From: Tigriopus japonicus
Taxonomy: Eukaryota > Arthropoda > Copepoda > Harpacticoida > Harpacticidae
Direction: 5' to 3'
NCBI GenBank assembly: GCA_010645155.1
Contig: JAAGOF010000300.1
Location: 1,549,817 to 1,613,816, forward strand
Length of the DNA stretch: 64,000 nucleotides
Shown here: positions 36,956 through 47,097 of the stretch, in pieces
Position numbering within the stretch: position 1 is the stretch's first letter
How the letters are laid out: each line of letters starts with the position of its first letter
Notes under the pieces: generated by a model
Seen by the model: the letters and a program-made list of their open reading frames with translations, nothing else
The model's database searches: none
What the model was told of the DNA's origin: nothing
Position numbers and translations under genes: made by a program

Positions 36956-39044
36956 TGTGTGTAAAAATAAAGATGACATAAGACGTTCAAGTTTTCTTTT
37001 TACTCGTCGAAAGCTCCTGTCCATGGTTATAAGATGCCAATAAAGATTGAAACGTGGTCTTGTTAACTGATGACATTAGATATTTTTAAAACTATTTACG
37101 ACTGTTTTTATTTTTTATCTACTTATATTCCCGTGGTGGTTAGTCCATGAAGCCGCCATGTCAAAGTCTTCATATTTGTAAATACTTTGTACGGTCCATT
37201 TCGCTCATTACTTTCCATTTCCCTCCCCAAATAATCGGCAGGGGGTGTTTGATTACTCCTCTAATTGGCAGGCATTACAGCGATTCTCAGCGAAACAACA
37301 TGATAGGAAAACCTTTTAAGAGGTAATGTCCTTGAAATTTTGGCAAGATGATTCTTGTTTAAAAATTTGCTATTGGTCATCTTTGAGTTAAAGACTTCTG
37401 AGGGTCACAAACATTCCTAAATTGAATACGAAGGCGGCCAACCGTGTGTGTTAAAAACCCACACCCTTCTCAATAAATCAAAGGTGACTAGCTGAGAGTC
37501 ATTTCACTTTGATTTACCGCGCCTCTCAATGAGAAGTGGGAGCTCATACACGAAAAGTCTCCCGATCAAGGACAATTGCATCCAACTTAAACAAGCTAAT
37601 AGATCCTACGATGTGTTCCCAAGCCAAACTCAGGGCTGTCGGACGCAGAGAAAGAGCCTCCTTCGTCCATGGGCGCAATTAACGAAGAGCATTCGATGTC
37701 ATGAGTGCAATAACAGGTCTCCTCGTCGGCTGGAAGCTTCTGAGAGGTCGATGAACTTTTTCTTCTTCATCCGTTGACGTATTTTCGAGTACTATCCGAT
37801 CCGCCTTAGCTAAAGTCAAATACGGTCTGAGCATTTGCGAGTACGTACATAGAGCTTAAAAGCATTTGGTCCGAGTGGCTCACAGACAATGATGAGTTGG
37901 ATTTCCCTCTCAAGGACAATTGTCACACAGGACTTCGACAAAGTGCATCAGAGTAATGTCTACATGTGTTCAGGCGGTATGTTGGCTATAATTCATGTTG
38001 AATGATGGTGGGCACTAATTTAATACAAATTGCAGGGTGGATAAAAAATGTCGACGTACCAAGAATTTCCCGTTAGTAACCTGTGTTTAAGTTTGGATCG
38101 AATATACTTGTTGATTCCGACCATCAATGATGGCCTAATTAAAAAAAATGTTCATTGACATTCATTGTTGTTTAAAAATGATTAAAAGCAGCGAAATCTA
38201 TGAACACCGAGGTGATCGTTGAGGTTGCGTATGCAATGATTTTATCTTTGCGTGAGGAAGTATTTCATAGACCTTCTTTTGTTTTGAAGATTATCTTTGA
38301 AACATGTTTCCCATGTTTTATCATATCTGTAAAAAAGAAGTAAGATACGATTGTAATGCTCATAATCAGGATTTATCTAGTCGACGCCTAAACAAACTAA
38401 ATGTTTTAGATCTTCTTTTGAGACAGAGAGAGATATGTTAAGTCATAGACCACGAATTGAGTCATCCTGAGAATAACAGTATACCGAGAAAACGGTCACA
38501 GGTTAATAGGCCACATCAAAGATCTATGTGAAAATTCTCATCATCAAGATCTGTAGGAAAAGGTGAAAAATCCAAATAAATATAGCCTCTTAATCACCAA
38601 AACTCGCGGAAAATGTACCCAAAAGTGCAGAAAAAGGAAAGTGTAAATAAATATCGAACAAAGAGTAAAACACTTACCATTGAACTTCACAATTTACTCA
38701 AAGAGTACGTCCACTCTGTAATCTCCTTAGCTTGATGTTTTTAAGTTTATAAGGGCTTTCTTTTAGAAATTGGGATTTTAGTATGCAATCAAACCCATTC
38801 CCTACATCTTTGATCAGATCCGTCCATTACCATAACATGAGTTCCTTGAAGTGAGATGAGCGCCGCTTATTTGTGGTAAAAAAAGAGGTTAGCCAATAAC
38901 TAAGCAGAAAAGTTAATCATATTAGCAAGTAAAATATTTTGACATAATATTTTCTGACAAGAGATAGAATAATCCTGTTAAACCCAAGATTGAGCATACT
39001 TTTTGAGCTTTGTGTCTTAAATACAGATATTTCATCTTGGTACT
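36956..39044. other. Non-coding spacer between two pogo-like copies
   Basis: AT-rich, with no ORF longer than about 80 codons and no family resemblance. Nothing recognised. Confidence 0.5.
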
Positions 39045-39846
39045 ATTACAAAGCTTAAGAACTTGTTTCAATCTCAATTTGACAGAAAAAATGAAAGACG
39101 AAAGTACAATTTTGTCATCATGATTGGTAAATCATCTAAACAGGGACAAATAACTTTTTAAAAAATTTGAGCCTTCCACGCTTTCAAACTGACGAAGTTT
39201 TTTTGCTATTTTTTTGGAATATCTCAACTACAAATCTTCTATTCCCAGTTTGAACTTAAATTTCTTCAAATTTGAGAGACTTTCTTGGGTTCATATGACA
39301 CTTCCTTGGATTGCTTATTTTTCACTAGGTTTTCCTTTGGCAGACACATAATTTTTTCACTCTCTAGCACTGCAAATTTGTTGGCAAAATGAGCTTAAAT
39401 TATTTTTTATAAACTTAATGTCATTAAAATAGTTATTGTTGAGGGGCATCTTGGACAATTTTTAGCGATTTTAGGGTTTAAAATGCAATTTTTCCTTCTT
39501 TTAACTGTAACTTGAAAAGGGCAAGTTGTTTTTTTCAAAAGAGAAGCAAAGCGCGAGAGACCAAAAAAATGCGCTAAAGGCACCCTAAAAGGCGCAAAAT
39601 ATGGAAGCACCGCATTGATCCTTTTAGAAATGCTTCGTTTTGTTCTGTTTTGTTTTGTGCTGTGACCAATTTAAGCAAGAGAAGTAGGGCAAAACTTTGA
39701 GAATGTTTCTTATGTCGAGATTGAGGAAAAATGGAAAATTTCTTATATTGAGAATTCTTATGTAGTAAAATTTTGGTCAGCACGGAAAAGTTTCTTATAT
39801 CGCGAAAATTTCTTAAACTGAGATTCCTTATTTCGAGATTCGACTG
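39045..39846. mobile_element. 5'-truncated second copy of the pogo-like element
   Basis: Matches 36126..36955 along its length (CTATTACAAAGCTT..., shared AGGGCAAGTTGTTTTTTTC, GTTTTGTTTTGTGCTGTGACC) and ends with the same CGAGATTCGACTG terminus followed by TA. The left terminal repeat and about 265 bp are missing. Confidence 0.8.
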
Positions 39847-40015
39847 TAATTTAAGGTGAAAAATGCAAAAAGGAAAAAAAATGTTTGTTACCAAAACTCG
39901 CTTTATGCTTTTTGCCCGTCCCTAGTCATAAGTACAGTTCTATATAGTAGACAGAAACGTCACTCCAGTTAGGTCAGTGGAGATTTGTTTTGAGCTCATT
40001 TCAGCACTCCACCAG

Positions 40016-40701
40016 CAGACCTGTTCAAGATACTTTGAAAAAGTATCTAGATAAGATGGTATTTTCCGCAAAGTATCTAGATAAAGATACCTCAAGATAC
40101 TTTCCTGAAAAAGTATCTAGATCAAGATAGTTCAAGATAGCTTCCTGAAAAAAGTATCTAGATAAAGATGAAAGATGAACTGTCTTTTATCTTTATCTAG
40201 ATAAGATAATTGAACAATGAACAGACCCTAATGAATGCATCCTCAGATTCCTCGTTCAATGTGAATAATGTGTCCACTCTCAAATCTCAACATACATAGT
40301 CCATCCACTTTCAATGTGCAAAATGCACAAATAATTTGACAATATGCATTTTGAAGAAAAGTAACTAGAAGTATCTTATCTAGATACTTTTTGGGAAAAT
40401 GCATTTTCCATACTAAACAATGCATAATGGATGATTTAACACAAAAGATTGAGAGAACACATTATTTAGATAAAGATAGTTCAAGATGGCTTCCCGAAAA
40501 AAGTATCTAGATAAAGATACTTTAAGATACTTTCCCGAAAAAAGTATCTAGATAAAGATACTTTAAGATACTTTCCCGAAAAAAGTATCTAGATAAAGAT
40601 ACTTTAAGATACTTTCCCGAAAAAAGTATCTAGATAAAGATAAAAGATAAACTATCTTTTATCTTTATCTCTTATCTAGATAAGATAATTGAACAGGTTT
40701 G
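40016..40701. mobile_element. hAT-type MITE with internal 41-bp tandem repeats
   Basis: Ends CAGACCTGTTCAA and (reverse) CAAACCTGTTCAA, with a perfect 8-bp target duplication TCCACCAG at 40008-40015 and 40702-40709. The interior has 41-bp units starting at 40501, 40542, 40583 and 40624, plus diverged ones at 40040-40170 and 40450-40500. Each carries the palindromic core TATCTAGATA. There is no coding capacity. Confidence 0.9.
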
Positions 40702-41018
40702 TCCACCAGCAAGGGTGCCAGGTGACTTGATTCTTTATTGAAGGGCAATTGAAGGGTGGCTTTGTTGTGTCTTTTCAAGGAGCGAGAGCGGGGACAAGTG
40801 CCACGGCTAGCTCGCACTGTGCATGCACTTGAAATGAGACAAATTTCAGCATAACTCAAGTCAATGTGCCAAAATTGTAACATAATATCTTATTTGACGT
40901 AGCAAGACTATTTTTATATTGCTAGAACAAGTCAACGCAACAAATTTTCCACGATTTCTTGAATTATGCCAAGTTTTGTCTCTTTGCAAGTGCATGCACA
41001 GTGCTGGTTGGTCATGAC

Positions 41019-42883
41019 TAAGGCTAGGACTTCTATTCAAAAATATATAAAATATATTTTTGAATATTTTCGGGAATTTTGGAGGAAAATGAATATACCT
41101 GTCATTTTGAGGATCTCTGTTTTTTTCCTTTTTCACATTTGAATTTCCCGCCTTTTGGATGCACAACTGCCGTTAGGCGAGAAAATAAACAAAGAAAATA
41201 TTGTGTCTCCGCCTTGTCATCCGTCAATCATCGATCACCATGAGTATATCTAACAAGAGGAAATGGCTTACCAGCCTTAACACCGGCAAGGACTTCCCCT
41301 ACCGAATACTCGATAACAGAGAGAGCTCCATCTCCTGTGGGCCCTGTGAGAGCCTAGTAAAAGCCAGTTGCAAGGTGCAACTTCAGCAACACTTGAAGAC
41401 GTCCAGGCACATGAGCAATCTCAAGCTGAAGGAGACACATGTTGCCAAGAACCAGGCACACATCGAGGATGTGTTGCAAAAAAAAAAATCCTTCAAAATC
41501 TGAAGAAATTGGCAGGGAACTCTGTTCAGTTTTCTTAGCTGCCAATATTCCTTGGTCGAAGTTGGAGCACCTCAAATTCCGCGTCTTTCTGGAAGAGCGC
41601 CTTGCTGTATCCATCCCAAATGAGTCCTCGCTGCGCAAGAACTACATGCCCCAATGCTACGAGGAAGTATCCTCCCAGATCAGGACTGACCTCAGTGGTT
41701 TCCCCATTTGGATCAGTGTGGATGAATCCTCTGACTGCTTGGGACGGGCCGTTGCAAATGTGATTTGCGGAAGACTTGATGCCGAAAAGTACCACCAACC
41801 TCACTTAGTCCTCTGCAAGTTCCTTGAGCGAACAGACAGCGTCACCATTGCCCGTCTTGTGAATCAGGCTGTGCTTTGGATTTCCCCTGATTTTGACTAG
41901 AATCTGGCAAAGGTCTTTGTGACTGACGGCGCAGCCTACATGGTCAAAGCCGGCAAGGATATGCGGTTGTTTTTCCCGAACTTGCTTCACCTGACTTGCA
42001 CATCCCACGTCTTGCATCGCATCTGTGACTTGGTAGTGGAGAGCTTTCCTGAGGTCAACCGCCTGATTTCCAGCACAAAGAAGGTGTTTTTGAAAGCTCC
42101 ACTGAGGCACGCCGCGTCCAGAGCTTGCTGCCCTGGCATCCAATTACCCCCTGCACCCGTGTTGACCAGGTAGGGTACTTGGGTCAGAGCAGCCGTCTGG
42201 TACGCGCAGTACTTCAAGGAGGTTAAGGACGTGGTTGACAGCTTCACAAGCACCGACGCCAGGTGCATTGCGGAGAGCCAGGAGCAGTTTGCCAAGAGCT
42301 GCGTGACCAGGGACCTCACTTACATCCTTTCCAACCTGGCCTTCCTGCTCATGACCATCACCAGCCTTGAGGAACAGGGTCTGCCCTTGGACAAGGCCCT
42401 CACACTCATCAACAACACCAAGGCTAGGCTGGAGAGCTGCCCTGGCCCTGTTGGAAGGGCCCTGCAGGCCAAGATGGAGAGTTTGCTTTCCAAGAATCCA
42501 GGATTGGAAACAGTCCGAAAGGTCCAGAAGGCCATCGTTGGTGAGGGAGACCTTCCGAATGGGATGTCTCCATTGGATGTTGCCCAAATGAAGTACTTGC
42601 CAACAGCAAGTGTCGATGTTGAGCGTTCATTCTCCCTGCACAAGAACGTCCTCTCTGACAGACGTCAGTGCCTCACCGAAGAGAACTTGTCGATGATACT
42701 GGTGGTTCAATGCTTCTTCAACAGAGGGCAAGAAGATAAATAGACTGAGAAGTTCAATCTGTACCAAAAAGGCACCGCGATTTTTTTGAATATTTGAAGT
42801 GTTTGGGCAAATATTTTCCCCCTATTTGGTAAATAAATAATGAATATTTGGCTACTTTTTGCTGAATATTATTCCGAGCTCTA
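41019..42883 (+). mobile_element. Decayed hAT-superfamily transposon
   Basis: Imperfect terminal repeats TAAGGCTAGGACTTCTATTC and (reverse) TAGAGCTCGGAATAATATTC, 14 of 20 positions equal. Both ends are bordered directly by CATGAC (41013-41018 and 42884-42889). It contains the broken transposase at 41240..42743. It sits in the right arm of the fold-back element and interrupts that arm's homology. Confidence 0.75.
41240..42743 (+). pseudogene. hAT-type transposase remnant (ZBED/CGGBP1-like N-terminus)
   Basis: An N-terminal part with C-x2-C and H-x4-H spacing (CGPC...HLKTSRHMSNL) looks like a BED-type finger. It is followed by a transposase-like core (IWISVDESSDCLGR, VFVTDGAAYMVKAGK, LTCTSHVLHRICD) and the C-terminal hAT dimerisation region (LPTASVDVERSFSLHKNVLSDRR). 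Breaks: a frameshift at the A-run near 41470-41488, an in-frame TAG at about 41898, and another near 42170. The intact C-terminal 170 codons show that it was coding fairly recently. Confidence 0.85.
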
Positions 42884-43141
42884 CATGACACTTGTCGACG
42901 CTCTTGCTCCATGAAAAAGCACAGCAAAGCCGCACTGCAATTGCCCTATTGCTCTTGTACAAGCATAGAAGTTGAGAGAGCAATGCCGCCACTGACTCCC
43001 TGAAATAGCAAATTCCAGTTTTGAATCACGTAACCAGTTGTGCTCAATGTCCAATCCCATCGCACACACAATGCAAGCTGGTTGAATGACTGAAACAATT
43101 TGGGAGTGACGATTCTGTGTATATAGAACTGTAGTCATAAG

Positions 43142-44744
43142 CAGCAGTCATTAGAAGATGGTCGGTCCACGGTGCAAAAAGAAATGTAAAAAGGTGACGC
43201 CAAAGAGTTCACATTTACTTTATTATTGCGTAATTTTTAGAGCATAAGGTCCAAAGTTTATGAAAGTCCTTACCAAATGGACGGCCAAAGGTGCCAAACA
43301 TGTGTAGCTTACAAAATGCCCAACAACGTGAACAAATTGGCGCTTCTTCCCATGAGCTTCTATGATCCCAAAAGGTAAGAATTTGTTTCAGAAGGATAGC
43401 TTCAAAGCTCCTGGCAAAGTTGATTGAGTGCAAAAAATGTCTCTTGACCTGACAAGGAAACAATGCCCCGATATGCAAATCCCTAATTTTGTCATTTTTC
43501 AAGGCAGTTGGGGATTCTTAATGTAACTCTATCTTCCTATTCCAAGTGAACAAAATTAATATAGGCCTTAATTTTTCCTTGGAACATGCCCAAATTTTAC
43601 GAAGGCCAACTACAATTTAACGATTTGAAATACGTTGAAGTCTAATGGAAAGATGAAAGGCAAATCTCGTCAAAAATTGAAATAACTCTATTTATGGCTA
43701 GACCTGTTGATGATTCATCCTTCAGGGTTGAAATTACCGATGGGGTCAATCGCGAATTGGATTGGGAAAATTGATAATTGAACCAATTTCAGGGATAATT
43801 GTAGAAATTGAGATTGTGTATTGTAACGATCCACTCAAAACATCAAGAGGATCATTCCTGGCCAATCTGTGGGACATCAGAGTCGCATCCGAAGGTCATC
43901 ACTCCAGTGATGTTCTATTCCTGGGCCATTGCTACCCAATCTGTGTGTCATTAGAGTACAATCCATGGGTATTTGCAACCCAATACTCTGAAATACTTAA
44001 TTACCTAAGAGTATGACTGCTTTTCCCTAAGTTGTAAAGATTTTCACATTTTTTAGCATTGATTGGAACCATATGAAAATGTTATAAGAAGACGAACAAA
44101 CCGGCATGAGGAACTGTGAGTGAACCGAGGTGTTCTCATTCAGCTTACTATCTGGACACAATATTGTCTCCTTTTTTGCCTTTATTTTGAAAATCTCTTT
44201 TGGTAAAGTTTTCCAAAAGAATACACCAGATTGGGTCATGAACTTTTACTGTTTCTTTAAGACAAGGGCTTTAAGACAAGGGCTTGGTCATTTGACCTTA
44301 AAGCCAAATTTAAAAAATATATAAATAATTAGGAGTTGTAAGCAAAGTTGGAATTTGCTTTAACTGTTTTGACTTGGAAATATTTTTTAAAGTAGTTCAC
44401 AATGCTGTTTCAATTATATTGTGGCCATATGGTTTGGAGTCTCTTCTCCTTCACTGAATGCTGTGTTGTTCACCCATACTATTGTTTTGAATCCTGTTCT
44501 CCCTCAGAATGGAACTTTGACTCCCCACATGGTCTCTCAGGTAATTAGCCTGTCTAATGGTGAGACCATCTAGTGGAGACAGAGGTGGCAATTGACAAGG
44601 CCGTGGCTCTATTATCACGTAGAAGGCTTTAAACCCCTAATGTTGTTGGTAGGTCCCCCTTTTCAGCTGAAACCCTTGGAACTATTTTTATGAGCCATTA
44701 GTGTGGAGTTTAAACAAGCACCAATTAATGTTTTCTGACTACCT
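43142..44744. other. Spacer with no gene recognised
   Basis: AT-rich; short ORFs only, without family resemblance. Nothing else seen. Confidence 0.4.
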
Positions 44745-46197
44745 CGTAAAACTAGTCACGGACTAGATGAAATTTCCAATATTATACTAAAATTAATGAA
44801 AGAGCAAATTGCTGGTCCCTTAGCTCGATTAATCAATATGTTATTAATTACTGGATATGTCCCAACTGAATGGGAAACTGCGAAAGTTTTACCCTTATAT
44901 AAAGGCGGCGAAAAGGAAAACCTTACAAATTATCGCCCAATTAGCATCTTGTCGTCGTTGTCAAAGGTCCTTGAAAAAGTGGTATACAGTTAAATATTTT
45001 CCATTTTATCCAAAGAACACCTAACAAGTGTCCAGTATGGTTTCAGGCGGGAGCATTCCACCATGCATGCGATCCAAAACTTTCTGCAAAATATATCAAA
45101 TCACAATGAACTCAAATAGTCAATTAAGATATTCATTGACCAAAAGAAGGCGTTTGACTCTGTGAACCACGAAATTCTAATTAAGAAAATGAAAAGGTAC
45201 GGCTTCAGTGTTAATGTTTTAAATTGGATTAAAAAATTTATCTGAAAGGAAGAAAACCATCGGCATTCTTAAATAATACATTTTCCGACTTCTCAACTTT
45301 GACATATGGAGTACCTCAAGGAAGCATCTTAGAGCCATTATTGTTCTTAATATATAAAAATAGTCACCCACGAGCTTTAAATTTTATGGTAATGATGTTC
45401 TCAGACGACTACCCACAGTATTTTGGTAATAACTTGAAATAAATGGAAACTGAGGCTAGTCAAAAATTAACAAAATTAGCAAAGTGGTTGACGCAAATAG
45501 ACTGGTTCTTAATGTGCAAAACTCTAAAGCAACTTTTTACTCCACGAAATAAGGCAAATGATTTTAAATGAGTACTGAATGGTACCGCCATTCAGCAGGT
45601 TGGATCTCACTGTTCTGAAAGAAACATCAAATTTCTAGGTTTAAATATTGATGATCATCTCAATTGGAAAGAGCACATCAAAATAGAACATAATAAGAGC
45701 ACGTCAACAATTCAATAATAAGGTTATGTTTACTCTTTTCATGGCCAATCATGCCATACCAACTAGACTAAGGTTAAGCCAACATAACACATTAATCAAG
45801 AGTCGGCTGGAATATAGGATTGAGTTTGAGTGCAGCTCTTAAGAGTTTAGTCATTTTGCAGAAACGAATTTTCAGATGGATAGTAGGAGTAAAATTTAGA
45901 TCCAAAATTTATTCAAAAAAATTGGAAAAACTGAAAGTAGAAGATATAGTCAAGGTTAATCAATTGAAATTTATGTTCAATTGTTTTTGTCAAAGCGTTC
46001 CTGATATGTTGAACTCGTTCATTCACAAGGTAATGAGTGGCAATTTTCTAAGGTTTCACATGCCTCTACTGGTTTCAAAGACTCATGAGGCTAGTTTTTT
46101 AGACGCAAAAGATCGATCTCAAGAGTGGACTTACAGTACTGTAAGTCCACTCTTGAGATCGATCTTTGCGTCTAAAAACTCGTCTCTGGTGATCTAA
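44745..46197 (+). pseudogene. Broken LINE reverse transcriptase
   Basis: Reading across stops and frameshifts gives KTSHGLDEIS, VPTEWETAKVLPLYKGG, NYRPISILSSLSKVLEK, QYGFRREHST, IFIDQKKAFDSVNHEIL (motif A), YGVPQGSIL (motif B), a degraded motif C (FSDDY) and a C-terminal part LQKRIFRWIVG. This is a Jockey/RTE/CR1-like non-LTR reverse transcriptase. No endonuclease part is seen upstream. It ends next to a large palindrome. Confidence 0.85.
46091..46184. repeat. Near-perfect palindrome at the LINE 3' end
   Basis: Centred between 46137 and 46138 (AGT|ACT). The arms are identical for 27 bp, then for about 12-15 bp more with a one-base indel in an A-run (GACGCAAAAGATC against GACGCAAAGATC). There is no spacer. 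It encodes the LINE's last codons on the left arm. Confidence 0.9.
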
Positions 46198-46837
46198 TTT
46201 CCAACCTGTTTAAAATTTCTGTTCAAAATTTACCACAACAAATGACGTTAAAATATCAAATTTGCCAAACTCGATAAACCAATCGCCCAAATTGGGGAAG
46301 GAAACGATCATTGGCTTACACGCAACAGATTGTAACAAACATCTCACATTGCCTCTCATGTGCTTGAACCTATTTCAGTTCATTGGACATCCTACTGACC
46401 CTGACCAGGCTTGTATTCTGTGATGAGAATGGGAGAGCTTCAAAGATTGAAAACAGTCTTTGCATTTGTACCAAAGTGTCCCTATTAGTCAAGGATCCCC
46501 AAGAAAACAGCTTATGGGGAATCCTAGGGGTCTGATTATTTATTTTCATTGACATGTCTTTATTCCTTTAATTCCTGGCGAGTCCCGAAATAAATCTTTC
46601 CATGTGTCTTGTGAGATACACCCACTGACGACACCCCAGAAATGAAAGAATTCGACAAATGCACAATGACAGACATCTGAAGATCGAGTAAGAGAACCTT
46701 AAGTGAGAACGTATTGAAATGTTTTTGCGACCTCTCTAAATAAATATCTTCAATTCAAAGCGCTAGTATTTTTATTCTTATTTCAAATCATCAAAATAGT
46801 ACTCTGTGAACGTTAAAGTTGCCTGGATGGGATTTTA

Positions 46838-47057
46838 GCCCGCATGTTAACGCAGCTAATTAAAAAGCGAATAAAAAAAAATAAAAAGCGAGAGTACAAC
46901 AAAATCAAGTCAGATTAACGTGGCTTGTGTATAAACTCTTGGCAGCTGCTGTGCTTGAAACACAACAGCTAGAGCAAGTATATACTTAACGTTTGTTAAT
47001 TTGACTTGATTTTGGTATACTCTCGCTTTTTGAGTTAGCTACGTTAACATGCGAGCC
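46838..47057. mobile_element. Inverted-repeat MITE just downstream of the DEG/ENaC stop
   Basis: Ends GCCCGCATGTTAACGCAGC and (reverse) GGCTCGCATGTTAACGTAGC. The arms also share AAAAGCGAGAGTA and AAAATCAAGTCA, giving about 80 bp each. A short TTTA flanks both ends. It lies 40 bp past the channel's last exon and may be within its 3' UTR. Confidence 0.75.
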
Positions 47058-47097
47058 TTTATCTTTGACGAAAATTGCTCCTATTTTGCTTTTCATT

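Larger units (their letters stand above)
39933..43133. mobile_element. Fold-back (hAT-type) element carrying two nested insertions
   Basis: Both ends read inward TACAGTTCTATATA, then a shared CGTCACTCC, and are flanked by a perfect 8-bp duplication GTCATAAG (39925-39932 and 43134-43141). Internal arm homology recurs: 40745-40860 pairs with 40955-41018 plus 42884-42955, for example CACTGTGCATGCACTTG facing its complement at 40988-41003. Removing the insertions at 40016..40701 and 41019..42883 leaves about 640 bp of inverted repeat. Confidence 0.85.

Noticed and set aside
40021..40700. CRISPR-like array
   Set aside because: The 41-bp units are contiguous without spacers and lie within a MITE of a eukaryotic genome.
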